Positions 18,179 through 27,489 of a stretch of DNA of 64,000 nt are shown here, one piece after another. Every line of letters starts with the position of its first letter. Position 1 is the stretch's first letter. This DNA is from Arthrobacter sp. EM1. Lineage in GTDB: Bacteria > Actinomycetota > Actinomycetes > Actinomycetales > Micrococcaceae. The stretch spans positions 3,348,001-3,412,000 of the forward strand of contig NZ_CP124836.1 in NCBI RefSeq assembly GCF_029964055.1, in the 5' to 3' direction. The position numbers and the translations under genes were made by a program. The notes beneath the pieces were generated by a model that saw nothing but the letters and a program-made list of their open reading frames with translations, had not been told where the DNA came from and did no database searches.

Positions 18179-19234
18179 TTATGCCGTGATGACTACTTTG
18201 AGCGCCTTCGTCTCTGCGGCACGGGCAAACGTGTCGTAGGCCTCCAGGAACTGGTCGAACGTGAAGTGGTGGGTGGCGAACTTTTCCGCCGGAACCTTCT
18301 TTTGAGCCACGAGTTTGAGGAGCATCGGGGTGGTGTTGGCGTTGACCAGGCCCATGCTGATATTGATGTTCTGGATCCAGAGGCTTTCCACGTGCAGCTC
18401 CACAGACTTGCCGTGCACACCGACGTTGGCCACGTTGCCACCGGGGCGCACGATTTCAGTACACATGCTGAAAGTCGCCGGGATGCCGACCGCCTCGATC
18501 GCCACGTCAACACCCTGACCATCGGTCAGCGCGAGCACCTGATCCTTCCAGTCCGGGTCGCTGGAGAGGACAACGTCGGTGGCGCCGAACTCCCGGGACT
18601 TTTCCAACCGGTTGGCGTCAAGGTCGACGGCGATGACGGTGGCAGCTCCGTAGAGACCGGCGGTGGCGATGGCGGCGAGGCCTACCGGGCCCGCGCCGAC
18701 GACGGCGACCGTATCGCCGGGCTTGACGCGGCCGTACTGCACCCCGATCTCGAAGCCGGTAGGAAGGATGTCGGAAAGCATCACTGCCTGTTCATCGGTG
18801 ACGCCCTCCGGGAGCAAATGAAGGGAGTTTTCGGCGTAGGGGACCCTGACGTATTCGGCCTGGGTGCCGTCGATCAAGTGCCCAAAAACCCAGCCGATGC
18901 CGGCTGCACCCTCCCCGCCCATACAGTGCGAGTAGAGGCCGGTCTTGCAGTTGGCGCAGTGGCCGCAGGACTTAATGCACGAGATGATAACGCGGTCGCC
19001 CACCTTCAGGCTGGTGACCGACGAGCCGGTTTCGGTGATGGTCCCCACGCCCTCGTGGCCCAGAATCCGGCCTTTGGTGACGGCAGGGACATCACCTTTG
19101 AGGATATGGAGGTCTGTCCCGCAGATCGTTGTAGTGTCCACTTTGACAATCACATCGCTGGGATTCTGGATCTTGGGATCGGGGACGTCGGTCCAGGACT
19201 TCTCTCCTGGACCGCCATAAACGAGGGCTTTCAT
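18179..19234 (-). CDS. Zinc-dependent alcohol dehydrogenase
   Basis: A 351-residue medium-chain dehydrogenase. Catalytic-zinc residues are in ICGTDLHI (Cys near 38) and GHEGVG (about 60-65); the structural-zinc loop CGHCANCKTGLYSHC lies at about 92-106. The Rossmann loop GAGPVG is near 172-177 followed by VDLD, suggesting NAD preference. The segment FEIGVQYGRVKPGDTV is typical of actinobacterial NAD-dependent alcohol dehydrogenases of this group. ATG 19234 has AAGGAG upstream. It is monocistronic. Substrate unknown; a short-chain alcohol or formaldehyde-related substrate would fit the family. Confidence 0.9.
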   Translation of the reverse strand: MKALVYGGPGEKSWTDVPDPKIQNPSDVIVKVDTTTICGTDLHILKGDVPAVTKGRILGHEGVGTITETGSSVTSLKVGDRVIISCIKSCGHCANCKTGLYSHCMGGEGAAGIGWVFGHLIDGTQAEYVRVPYAENSLHLLPEGVTDEQAVMLSDILPTGFEIGVQYGRVKPGDTVAVVGAGPVGLAAIATAGLYGAATVIAVDLDANRLEKSREFGATDVVLSSDPDWKDQVLALTDGQGVDVAIEAVGIPATFSMCTEIVRPGGNVANVGVHGKSVELHVESLWIQNINISMGLVNANTTPMLLKLVAQKKVPAEKFATHHFTFDQFLEAYDTFARAAETKALKVVITA

Positions 19235-19605
19235 GCGTTCTCCTTGATTGTGGTGACGGCCGGTGGATTGGCCACGCGGTGCCGGCACGGTGTGAACGAA
19301 GCGTCTTGGACGTCGAAAGTGCCGCCACGGCTTACCTGCTGCCCGTGGGGCACGGAGATGCATACCTCCCGCGCAGTCCGTGAGCAGGACGCTATTCCTT
19401 CCCAAGGCTCGAGCGGGACCCGAACCACCCATATGCAAGCGGTTCATCCCCCAATGCCCGCGCAGGAACCGCTACGAATCCAGCCTCGCCGGTACCCGGT
19501 TCCCGGGTAAGGGGCGAAAGTCCCGTGTCCGGCCCGACCCCTGGCAGCCAGCGGCGGCGGAGGGCCGGATTGGCGCATTGCGCTCCGGCCCATACCCTGT
19601 GTCCT
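19235..19605. other. Intergenic region, nothing recognised
   Basis: About 370 bases between divergent dehydrogenase and amidohydrolase genes. Open frames on both strands are short and rich in Arg/Pro/Gly and look non-coding. It should contain both promoters. Confidence 0.5.
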
Positions 19606-21102
19606 ATGCCCGAGACTGCTGACGTTCCCCGCAATGACCTCGTTCTCGCCTCGGCGCGCTTCCCCGGCGGGACGACGCTGTATGACCTGCACCTAAGCGG
19701 CGGGGTGGTGTCGCGGATCGCACGCGCCGGACTGCCGGCTGTCGATGCATCCCGGGTGGCGGATCTGGGCGGCCGCTACCTTATCCCGGGGTTGTGGGAT
19801 GAACATGTCCATATGACCCAGTGGGCCCTCGCCGCCAACCGGATCGATCTCGCCGGCGCCGCCTCGGCGCATGCGGCAGCCGACGTCGTCAGTTCCCGTC
19901 TCGCCAGCCATAGCGCTGACGGCATGACGGTGGTGGGCGTCGGCTTCCGCGACGCTCTCTGGGCGGATGTGCCCAGCCTGGAGCTGCTCGACGGCGCCAC
20001 CGGGGGCGTGCCGGTGGCGCTGCTGAGCCACGATCTGCACTGCGTCTGGCTCAACAGTGCGGCGGCTCGCCGTTATGGCCTGACAGTGGACGCCTCAGGG
20101 CTGCTGCGCGAGGAGCCGGCCTTCGAACTGACCCGTGAGCTGGGCAACCTGCCCGATGCCGTGGTGGATGCCTGGGTGCGGGGGTCGGCGCAGGCTGCGG
20201 CCGCGCGCGGGATCGTGGGGATTGTTGATTTCGAAATGACGTGGAATGCCGGCGTCTGGCGGCGTCGCGTTGCGGCCGGCTTTGATTCGTTCCGGGTGGA
20301 GGCCGGCGTCTATCCGCGGGATCTGGCCCGCGCCATTGCGGAGGGGATGCGGACCGGGCAGGAACTCGACGGCGGGGCGGGCCTGCTGCGGGTGGGCCCG
20401 CTGAAGGTGCTGATCGACGGCTCGCTGAACACCCGCACCGCCTTCTGTGTGGACCCTTACCCGCACGGCGGCCGCGGGCTGCTCACGGTGAGCGAGGCCG
20501 AACTGCTGGAACTGCTGGTCCGGGCCAAAGAGTCCGGCTTTGTCCCGGCCGTGCACGCAATCGGCGACGGCGCCAACGAGGTGGCTTTGAATGCCTTCGC
20601 CGCGGCCGGGATCGCCGGGCGGATCGAGCACGCCCAGTTCGTCCGCGGCCAGGACTTCGCCCGCTTCGGCCAACTCGGCCTGACGGCGAGTGTCCAGCCC
20701 GCCCATGCCCTGGACGATCGCGATGCCGCCGATTCCAACTGGGCGGGGCGCACCGACCGGGCATTCCCGCTCCGGTCGCTGCTGTCCGCCGGTGCGACGC
20801 TGGCGCTGGGCTCCGACGCGCCAGTGGCTCCGCTGGAACCGTGGACCGCAATGTCGGCGGCCACCACACGGGCGCGGCAGGACGGTCGAGACCCTTGGCA
20901 CCCGGAGCAGGCACTCACACGGCAGGATGCCCTGACGGCGTCAACACGAGGGCGGGGCAGGATCCGGGTGGGGGATCCGGCGGATCTCGCGGTACTCGAC
21001 GGCGACCCGCTGGCGGTATCCGATGCTGTCTTCGCGTCGATGCCGGTGGCTGCAACGCTCGTGGCGGGGCGCTTTACGCACGGCGGGGCAGCCTGGAGCT
21101 AG
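19606..21102 (+). CDS. YtcJ-like amidohydrolase
   Basis: A 498-residue metal-dependent amidohydrolase. The metal ligand pair is in LWDEHVHM at about residue 65-72, a further ligand in AVHAIGDGANE at about 318, the signature ALGSDAPV near 400, and the family end RVGDPADLAVLDGDPL near 460. The layout, N- and C-terminal beta-sandwich halves around a TIM barrel, is that of amidohydrolase 3/YtcJ proteins, most of which have unknown substrates. I prefer ATG 19606 because upstream in-frame sequence is Arg-rich and unlike the family. It overlaps the next gene tail-to-tail by four bases. Confidence 0.85.
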   Translation: MPETADVPRNDLVLASARFPGGTTLYDLHLSGGVVSRIARAGLPAVDASRVADLGGRYLIPGLWDEHVHMTQWALAANRIDLAGAASAHAAADVVSSRLASHSADGMTVVGVGFRDALWADVPSLELLDGATGGVPVALLSHDLHCVWLNSAAARRYGLTVDASGLLREEPAFELTRELGNLPDAVVDAWVRGSAQAAAARGIVGIVDFEMTWNAGVWRRRVAAGFDSFRVEAGVYPRDLARAIAEGMRTGQELDGGAGLLRVGPLKVLIDGSLNTRTAFCVDPYPHGGRGLLTVSEAELLELLVRAKESGFVPAVHAIGDGANEVALNAFAAAGIAGRIEHAQFVRGQDFARFGQLGLTASVQPAHALDDRDAADSNWAGRTDRAFPLRSLLSAGATLALGSDAPVAPLEPWTAMSAATTRARQDGRDPWHPEQALTRQDALTASTRGRGRIRVGDPADLAVLDGDPLAVSDAVFASMPVAATLVAGRFTHGGAAWS

Positions 21103-21608
21103 CTGCCCTTGACCCGGGCCTGGACCAGGTTGGCGTAGGGCAGCCGCCCGTACTGATCAACAAACGCGGCGTGGTGTCCGGCCTCGGCCGCATGGAGCTG
21201 CTCAACAGGCAGCTCTTTCCACGCGACGACAAGCGACCCGGCGGCGGCGAGCTGCCAGATCAGCCGGCCGTCCCAGTGACCGGGTGGTTTGCCGATGCCG
21301 AAGTCGACGAATTCCTGGATCTGCCGGCGCAGTCCGCGGTTGCCCTTGCTGCCGGGGCCGGCCTTCCCCACGTAGAGGACGTCGGCGCCGTCGACCCATT
21401 CGGCAGCGAGCGCTTTCGCCGTCAGGGTGGGGTCCTTCTTCTTGAAGATGCCGGCCGTGCTCTTGGCCAGGAACTGATGTCGGAAGCCCTCCGGCTGCAG
21501 CACGGCGAAAATCCCGGGTTTCTGCGGGATCCGGTTGATATCAAGGTCTCCGAGCGGGCGGAAACCGGTGAACCCGTCCTGTTTCAGTGTTTGTCTGTTG
21601 ATCGGCAT
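21099..21608 (-). CDS. GIY-YIG-like domain protein
   Basis: A 169-residue protein. It has GIFAVL near residue 27 and VLYVGKAGPGSKGNRGLRRQ near 74-93, resembling the GIY and YIG halves of GIY-YIG domains, followed by the conserved HWDGRLIWQL and VVAWKELP. This is the pattern of small stand-alone GIY-YIG-like proteins in actinobacteria; nuclease activity is not certain. ATG 21608 has AAGGAA upstream and is preferred over an earlier start at 21758. Convergent with the amidohydrolase gene. Confidence 0.65.
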   Translation of the reverse strand: MPINRQTLKQDGFTGFRPLGDLDINRIPQKPGIFAVLQPEGFRHQFLAKSTAGIFKKKDPTLTAKALAAEWVDGADVLYVGKAGPGSKGNRGLRRQIQEFVDFGIGKPPGHWDGRLIWQLAAAGSLVVAWKELPVEQLHAAEAGHHAAFVDQYGRLPYANLVQARVKGS

Positions 21609-21641
21609 GGGTTCCTTGGATCGGGGCGAGGGTGTGGTTTT

Positions 21642-21762
21642 ACGAAGTCGTCTGCACAAGCTTCCCCGAAAGCACGGGGGTTTGCAGCCGGGTATGGACA
21701 TCTGGTGTCCGAAGTCCCCTGCACAAAGCGTCACTTTGGTCAGGAGTCGCCTGCCCAAAACG
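21642..21762. repeat. Three degenerate copies of an 18-base motif
   Basis: GAAGTCGTCTGCACAAGC (21644), GAAGTCCCCTGCACAAAG (21711) and GGAGTCGCCTGCCCAAAA (21743) share GARGTCnyCTGCmCAA. They lie upstream of the GIY-YIG-like gene, so they may be operators or a decayed repeat. Confidence 0.45.
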
Positions 21763-21911
21763 TCAGGGTACCGCGCGGCCCGCGTAGGCCTTCTCCGGAG
21801 TCCCTGCGTCAGGGTCTAGCGAGGCGTTGAACGAGGGTGTCGGTGCAGGTCCTGGTATGCGGCGGGAAATTGAGCGCCCATGCCGCGCCGAACCGATGTT
21901 CACGATGTGCC

Positions 21912-21935
21912 GGCTCGCTGGCTCGCTGGCTCGCT
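21912..21935. repeat. 8-bp tandem repeat, three copies
   Basis: GGCTCGCT occurs three times in tandem, followed by a partial GGCT. It sits at the 3' edge of the serine-recombinase remnant. Confidence 0.85.
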
Positions 21936-21947
21936 GGCTGGAGAAGA

Positions 21948-22160
21948 TCACGTGGCCGGCGCGGCGCGCTGGATGGCCCGGTAGACGGTGGAGCGGGCGA
22001 CGCCAAAGAGTTAGGCGATCTCCGTTGTGGTGTGTGTGTGCCGCCCCGATGGAGGCTTACGAGGTGCGCTTCCCGCTTTTTGGAGAGTTTGGGCTGTCGG
22101 CCTCGAAGCTTGCCTTTGGCCTCCGCCAACGCCATGCCTTCGCGGGTCCGGGCGCGGATG
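21948..22160 (-). pseudogene. C-terminal remnant of a serine recombinase (resolvase/invertase)
   Basis: The minus strand reads DLIRARTREGMALAEAKGKL then RGRQPKLS, the signature joining the catalytic domain to the helix-turn-helix of Pin/Tn3-type resolvases. After about 35 codons the frame shifts at a CA-dinucleotide run (about 22032-22040), and the HTH continues in another frame as LFGVARSTVYRAIQRA with an in-frame stop before it. The N-terminal catalytic domain is absent. It marks the left side of the accessory region. Confidence 0.75.
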
Positions 22161-22476
22161 AGGTCACGCCACCGAGGGCGTGGAGACCATGGTGTTAGGC
22201 GGTGAGGTCTTGGCTGCTGGTCGAGCAGCGGACTTAGCCGATGAGCATACTTCGGACCGTAGCGTATAAGGCACCTCCACCGGGCACTAATTCGGGCACG
22301 GTATACGGGAATGCGGGAATGGGGGAAACACGCGGATGTGGAGAAGGCCGACGGGCAGCGTCGGGGCGGCCGGTGGAGGACCGGCTATCGGGACGGTTGA
22401 GGAAAGCTGCGTGGCATCGTTTCATTCCATTCCCAAGTCGCTGGGCCGTCTCGGAGGGGAGGGTTACGCTTTGGCC

Positions 22477-22977
22477 ATGGGGAACGTAAAAGAACGCACA
22501 GTTCAGCCGAGCCTGTTTTTTAGCCGGAGAACCTTATTCGCACTGTCTGTCGCGCTGGTGGCCTTGTTTCTCTTGTCCGTCGTGGTGCAGGTGTGGGTGT
22601 GGCCGGCGGCGGTGGAGCGGACGGTCTTCCTTTTCCCTGAAGTGGGTCCTCTCGCTGCCCAGGCAATCCTCTGGGGTGTCTGCGCGGTCCTGTGTTGGCA
22701 AGTCATTGCCGTGATTGGGCTGGAGCTGGTCCGCCGCGCCCTCGGAAATAGAGCTGACTCATCAACTCGCAGGTGGATTGGCGCGGTGATCGGCTGCCTG
22801 CTCGCATTCGCCGCGATCGTCACGGTTGCTTTCACCGCGCTGAACGAAAGAGGCTACACGCCGCCAGGGGTGATGCTCGGGCTTTTCGCGGGAGGGCTTA
22901 TCGCTCTGATCTCAGCGGGAGCTCTAGCCGTCTTTCTTGGCAGCAGCCCCTCATTGAGCATGTACTCGCAGAATTAG
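22477..22977 (+). CDS. Four-helix membrane protein, DUF2975-like
   Basis: A 166-residue protein with four hydrophobic segments at about 18-40, 54-82, 102-125 and 136-158, arranged like DUF2975 proteins, which are usually next to a small Cro/CI-type regulator. No such regulator gene is visible here. ATG 22477 follows GGAGGGG at a longer-than-usual distance; an earlier in-frame ATG at 22336 would add an Arg/Gly-rich stretch that looks non-coding. Function unknown. Confidence 0.65.
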   Translation: MGNVKERTVQPSLFFSRRTLFALSVALVALFLLSVVVQVWVWPAAVERTVFLFPEVGPLAAQAILWGVCAVLCWQVIAVIGLELVRRALGNRADSSTRRWIGAVIGCLLAFAAIVTVAFTALNERGYTPPGVMLGLFAGGLIALISAGALAVFLGSSPSLSMYSQN

Positions 22978-23121
22978 ACGGGCGACGCCGGGGCAGTAAT
23001 CGGAGCGCCCGAAAAAGGATCGGCTAACGGGACTTCGAGGCGCCAGGGATCCCCTGACATCCCCGCTATACAGCAATGTTCTGCTCCTGCCCTGGGTCCC
23101 TGCCGTGGGTGCACGGCCGGG

Positions 23122-23604
23122 CTAGGTGATGGGGACCCTTGTCTTGCGGAGCTGGGCAATGCCGGTGACGGTGAGTGTGGCTGTGCCCAGCAGGGCCAGG
23201 ATCAACAGCGCCAGCAGCGGGAGCTGGTGGATGGCGAGCTGCGGAATGCGGCGCGATGGCACTGCCAGAACGCCCACAAAAGCGCCGACCAGACCGAAGT
23301 AACTACCGGTCATGAAACTGCGGTGGGCCCTGATGTTTCTCTTCCAGATGGCCCACAGTCCCGCTGTCAGTGTGCAGAACGTCAGCACTGAGAGTGCGTG
23401 GAGCCAATTGAACCCTCCGTCGATGGTTCTGATTCCGAACGACGTCAGCACCACGACATACGTAGCAACAGCCCAGATCCTGCCCACGATCCGGTGAACG
23501 CTGCCGCCTTTGGTACGGCGCAGCAGGTTCACGGCTCCGAAAATCAGTGAGTAGCTGGCGGCGATTGCGTGAAGCGAGATCAGAACGGTCCAGGAGGAAG
23601 GCAT
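23122..23604 (-). CDS. DUF2306 membrane protein
   Basis: A 160-residue membrane protein with four or five helices. The order HAIAASYSLIFGAVNLLRR, HRIVGRIWA (near 37-45), FNWLHALSVLT and a second RAHRSFMTGSYFG matches the DUF2306 family. The two histidine-containing motifs suggest a possible metal or haem site but no function is established. The gene stands alone with a weak ribosome site. Confidence 0.8.
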   Translation of the reverse strand: MPSSWTVLISLHAIAASYSLIFGAVNLLRRTKGGSVHRIVGRIWAVATYVVVLTSFGIRTIDGGFNWLHALSVLTFCTLTAGLWAIWKRNIRAHRSFMTGSYFGLVGAFVGVLAVPSRRIPQLAIHQLPLLALLILALLGTATLTVTGIAQLRKTRVPIT

Positions 23605-23655
23605 AGTCCGGAGCCTAGCGGCCCGTGCCGCAGACCATTGGGCGTGCGGGCACAG

Positions 23656-24003
23656 TCAGCTGAGACCGCGGTATATGCGCCTGAGGCGCCGGTACGCGCG
23701 GGCACGTGTTGAAACTCGTCGAATTTGACCGCGGAAATACCACGTGAGTGCGAGGCCGAGGATTACGAGCGGGAGCAGCTCGGGGGCCAAGGCGAACGTG
23801 CCGAAGACGATGTCGAACGCTTCGAATCCAATCAGTGATCCGGCCGCGAACCAGACCCATCCACCGAACAGGGTGGCTCGCATAGTCACCTGGCGGAACG
23901 CTCGACGGGCGAGCTGCCACAGCAGTCCAAGGCGACGGTGAGCCGCTGAGCGGTATCGCGGGGGCTTGTTGCAGGGTGAGGACAAGAGGGTATTGGGGGA
24001 CAT
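23656..24003 (-). CDS. Small membrane protein, function unknown
   Basis: A 115-residue protein: a basic N-terminus, two hydrophobic segments at about 43-62 and 66-86, and a strongly basic C-terminus (RRVSTRARAYRRLRRIYRG). ATG 24003 has AAGGAG upstream and is preferred over an earlier start at 24084. I do not recognise the family. Confidence 0.55.
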   Translation of the reverse strand: MSPNTLLSSPCNKPPRYRSAAHRRLGLLWQLARRAFRQVTMRATLFGGWVWFAAGSLIGFEAFDIVFGTFALAPELLPLVILGLALTWYFRGQIRRVSTRARAYRRLRRIYRGLS

Positions 24004-24126
24004 GGCGATGAGCTCCTTGTGGCGGCAGTCAGAGAAGTGTTCTGAGGTCGCCCGGGAGGAGTAGCGCACACAGCGCGTTGGCATGTTCCAGGTGTGGGCG
24101 GCTGGATTGCCGGCAAAGGTTGGATT

Positions 24127-24540
24127 CTAGAGGGCTGTGAGGAAGCTCCCGGGGCGGCGGCGAGGTCTGCCTGGAGCGCGAGGGCCTGTCCCTCCGACGG
24201 GTGCGGACCGAACCAAAGACAAGGAGAGTAGGCCGTGCTGGCCCTCCAGGCCCGGGGCCTCAGAGTAGCCCCTTGTAACCAGAAGGGTGCAGAGTAGCGC
24301 TTGCAAGGCGCACGCCATGAGGACCGTCAGGGCCACGGCCAGAGCAACGAGAAGGAGAGCGGTGACGGGGGGAGCACCCGCGCTGAACGTCGTGCGGATC
24401 GCAACGTCGGCGTGGACAAAGCGCTCTAACAAGACCCACCCGAGCAATAGCACTATGCCTCCCCAATCGCCCTCACGGTAACACCGCCGGAGCGTCCCGA
24501 TCAACGATCCTTCACCGGACGTTTCATCGGCTCGTCTCAA
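24127..24540 (-). CDS. Small membrane protein downstream of the ABC permease, unknown
   Basis: Up to 137 residues. Two hydrophobic segments (about 29-45 and 57-88) precede a basic tail ending in RAPGRPRRRPG, a layout seen in DUF6412-like actinobacterial proteins, but I cannot confirm the family. The first possible start is TTG 24540, seven bases after the permease stop; a TTG at 24504 is an alternative. The 5' part contains one copy of the TCCGGTGAAGGATCG repeat, so the true start may be altered. Confidence 0.45.
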   Translation of the reverse strand: MRRADETSGEGSLIGTLRRCYREGDWGGIVLLLGWVLLERFVHADVAIRTTFSAGAPPVTALLLVALAVALTVLMACALQALLCTLLVTRGYSEAPGLEGQHGLLSLSLVRSAPVGGTGPRAPGRPRRRPGSFLTAL

Positions 24541-24547
24541 GGGCGTT

Positions 24548-26779
24548 TCACTCGAAGCGGGTAGCCGTCATTGCCGTATTGCTCCGAATGAGGCCGAAGG
24601 TCGCGGTGACTGCTCCGAGGGCCAGGAGCAAGCTGAGACCCAGGGCCATGAAGTAGTCGGGTGCCGGCCAGGTCACCCGGTAGCTGTCGTCAATGAAGGT
24701 CACCATCAGCCAGGCGACAAGGAATCCGAGGCCGACCGAGAGTAGCAGCACGGCCAGGAGCGGGACTGCTGCTTCACGGGTGATGATGCGGCGCAGGACG
24801 GAAACCGGCATTCCCATCAGCCGCATCAGGCCGAGAACTCTCTTCCGGTCCAGAACGGCGGAGGCGGTGGCGACGGCCAGCGAGAGGCCGGCGATGGCGA
24901 TCGCGACGAACATGCCGAGGTAGGCAAGGACGGCCAGGCCCTGAATCAGGCGGCCGGTGGACTGCAGTTTGAGGTCCAGCGGGGAGGTGGCAGGGATGGC
25001 CGTGATGCCTGAACTGTTTAATGCTGTCCGGGCACGGTCCATAGCTTCCGGGGTCCCGTCGGTGCCGAGCACCATCACGACAGGAACCAGTCCGTCCAGG
25101 TTGGTGGCGGGCGCCGGGGTCAGTGCCAGTGGTTGCGTGGTCCAGTAGTGGAGGAACGACATATCGACGGCGACAGTCTCTGCGGCCGGGATGTCCTGGA
25201 ATCCGAGGTCGGGGGCGTCCGCGGCGCGAAAGTAGATTTCAGAACCGGCACCCCTTTCGGAGAGAGCTGCCGGGCCGTAGCCGACGGTGGCGCTGCGGAT
25301 TCCGGCCAGGTCCCTGGCCTGGCGGGCGGCCTCCGCTACCTGGGCCGGGGTGTGTCCGCTGCTTATGGTGGCGTGGAGGCTGGTGGGCTGGAGCAGGCCG
25401 GGCCGGGCCGGGCGCACCTCCGTGGATTCGACGATGCTGGATCCTCCGGCGAAGACGGAGACCACGAACACGGCGATGACCAGTCCTGATACGGACCGGA
25501 AGGTCGCGACCGGTGTCTTTTGGATCCGACTGGCGGCAATGACTCCGGCCGCGCTTCGCGCCTGGCGCAGTCCGATCCGGCTCACCAGGCGGGTCAGCCA
25601 GGGACCGATGACCACGATGCCGACGAGGATGAGCAGAAAGCCGAGGATAAGGAGCGGTGATGCCAGCCACAGTAGCCCCGCGTCGCCGGTCCGGATCGCG
25701 AGGACAGCCGTGATCATGGCGGCGAGTCCGGCCAGCACGGGCGCGGTCCGCCACATGGTGGGTGTTTTTTCGTGCACGGCCCTCGTCACACCCAAGGGGC
25801 CAATGCCGGCACGGGCCGTGCGGTGCGCGGCCACAAGTGTCGAGGCCGCGACCACCAGGGCGACGACGCCGGCGACGGCCGCCCATCCGGTGGTTAGGTC
25901 GGCGGCGAACATCCTGGTGCCGTTGACCGGTATTTGCGCGGCAGCCGGCCTCAGCACGATCGCCAGCGCGACGCCCAGCAGCGCCCCGATCAGGCTGGGA
26001 ACGGCGGTTTCGACGGCGGCGATCCGGGAGATGACCTGTGGGGATGCGCCGATGAGGCGCAGGGTCGCGAAGCGTTCCCGGCGCTGGGCGGCGCCCAGAC
26101 CGGTGACAATGCTGATCAGCAGCAGAACGGGGAAGAACACCGCAATGGCCCCGATGGACACCACCGTGTTGTAGGCGGCCGCGCTGCCACCGTAGGGGCC
26201 GCTAGTGGAGTCTGACACCAGGACGGCCCTGCCGTTCTGGCGGAGCTCGGCCTCCGTTGCTCCTGTGACGACGATCAGGGAATCCGGCCCGGGCAAGGCA
26301 GCATCATCAATCGTGCCGGCAAACGTCCCGAAACGGTCACGAAGCTCATCGCTCGGTGTTGATTCGATCAGACGCTTCAGCGCCGGGGACGCGTAGTAAT
26401 GGCCCGGCTCCGGAGGTTTGCCGATCCCGGGCATCCTGACGGTGGCCGAATCCAGAGCCGCGACGTCGCGGCGGTTAATCAGCTGGTCACGGAAGACCTC
26501 CACCGGGTTGGCTTCCATGAGCACCGTGGCGGGGGTCAGCGGAACCGGTGTCCCCGGTCCCGAAGTGGTCGGATCTTCCGTTGGCGGGGCGGCGACGGAC
26601 GGGCGTCCGGTTTCGCGCAGCCAGGCACCGCGGTCATCACGTGCACTCAGGCCGTTGGCGCCGCCCCACAGCAGCACCAACAGGCATACTCCGACGGCGA
26701 CCCCTCCGGCGATGCCGGCGAGCCTGCCGTAGGCGGACCTGCTGCCGACGACTGCCAGCTTGAGCAACCCCGGATTCAC
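24548..26779 (-). CDS. FtsX-family ABC transporter permease
   Basis: A 743-residue permease. An N-terminal helix (about 18-40) is followed by a large extracytoplasmic domain (to about 205), three helices of an FtsX domain (about 205-330), an inter-domain helix group (340-400), a second extracytoplasmic domain (about 440-600) and a C-terminal FtsX domain with three helices (600-735). This two-FtsX-domain layout is that of MacB/BceB-like exporters that act on lipids, peptides or lipoproteins. Its start overlaps the ATPase gene stop by four bases, placing it third in the operon padR-ATPase-permease. Confidence 0.9.
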   Translation of the reverse strand: MNPGLLKLAVVGSRSAYGRLAGIAGGVAVGVCLLVLLWGGANGLSARDDRGAWLRETGRPSVAAPPTEDPTTSGPGTPVPLTPATVLMEANPVEVFRDQLINRRDVAALDSATVRMPGIGKPPEPGHYYASPALKRLIESTPSDELRDRFGTFAGTIDDAALPGPDSLIVVTGATEAELRQNGRAVLVSDSTSGPYGGSAAAYNTVVSIGAIAVFFPVLLLISIVTGLGAAQRRERFATLRLIGASPQVISRIAAVETAVPSLIGALLGVALAIVLRPAAAQIPVNGTRMFAADLTTGWAAVAGVVALVVAASTLVAAHRTARAGIGPLGVTRAVHEKTPTMWRTAPVLAGLAAMITAVLAIRTGDAGLLWLASPLLILGFLLILVGIVVIGPWLTRLVSRIGLRQARSAAGVIAASRIQKTPVATFRSVSGLVIAVFVVSVFAGGSSIVESTEVRPARPGLLQPTSLHATISSGHTPAQVAEAARQARDLAGIRSATVGYGPAALSERGAGSEIYFRAADAPDLGFQDIPAAETVAVDMSFLHYWTTQPLALTPAPATNLDGLVPVVMVLGTDGTPEAMDRARTALNSSGITAIPATSPLDLKLQSTGRLIQGLAVLAYLGMFVAIAIAGLSLAVATASAVLDRKRVLGLMRLMGMPVSVLRRIITREAAVPLLAVLLLSVGLGFLVAWLMVTFIDDSYRVTWPAPDYFMALGLSLLLALGAVTATFGLIRSNTAMTATRFE

Positions 26780-27489
26780 GCGGACACCCGGTAGCCGGCA
26801 CCAATGGCTCCGTCGCGCACTATGACTTCCCTGTCCGCATACGCGGCGGTGCGCGCGTCGTGGGTGATCATCACCACCGTGGTGCCCTCTTCACGGACCA
26901 ACTCGAGCATCAGCGTCAGCACGTTTTCTGATGCGAGAGAATCCAGCGAACCCGTGGGCTCATCGGCGAACAACACGGCAGGGGACGTCACCAGAGCCCG
27001 GGCGACGGCGACGCGCTGTGCCTGGCCTCCCGACAGTTCGCCGGGCAGCCTGGCGCCAAGCCCCTCCAGGCCAAGGCGTTCCAGTATTTCCGTGGATCGG
27101 CGCAGCGCGTCCGGCCGCCGAGTGCCGGCGAGCAGCAGCGGGATGCTCACGTTGTCAGCCGCGGTGAGCTCCGGCAGCAGCTGGCCGAACTGAAAGACGA
27201 AGCCGAAATCGGTCAGACGCAGCCGGGCCCGTTCCGGCTCTCCGAGGGCGCTGGTCTCCATCGGCGGCCGCCCGGCGGGGCGGTAGGCAACCGACCCGGC
27301 GTCGGGGACAAGCACACCGGCCAGGCAGTGCAGCAGCGTGGATTTGCCCGATCCGGACGGGCCCATGACGGCTAATACTTCCCCTGCGTGGACGTCGAGG
27401 TCGACGCCCCGCAATGCCTCCGTTTGCCCGAAGGAGTGGTGCAGACCGTGGGCACTGAGGATGGGTTCAACGGTGTCATGGGTGCTCAT
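26776..27489 (-). CDS. ABC transporter ATP-binding protein (LolD/MacB-like)
   Basis: A 237-residue ATPase of the MacB/LolD class. Walker A is GPSGSGKST at about 44-52, the Q-loop lies in VFQFGQLLPELTA, the signature LSGGQAQRVAVARAL is near 150-164, and Walker B VLFADEPTGSLDS near 170-182. It energises the FtsX-type permease encoded immediately downstream (four-base overlap) and is itself coupled to the upstream PadR regulator gene by a four-base overlap. Substrate not evident. Confidence 0.93.
   Translation of the reverse strand: MSTHDTVEPILSAHGLHHSFGQTEALRGVDLDVHAGEVLAVMGPSGSGKSTLLHCLAGVLVPDAGSVAYRPAGRPPMETSALGEPERARLRLTDFGFVFQFGQLLPELTAADNVSIPLLLAGTRRPDALRRSTEILERLGLEGLGARLPGELSGGQAQRVAVARALVTSPAVLFADEPTGSLDSLASENVLTLMLELVREEGTTVVMITHDARTAAYADREVIVRDGAIGAGYRVSA

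Noticed and set aside
19392..19634. Open frame on the minus strand upstream of the amidohydrolase
   Set aside because: Overlaps the true start of the amidohydrolase gene and has composition typical of non-coding high-GC sequence.
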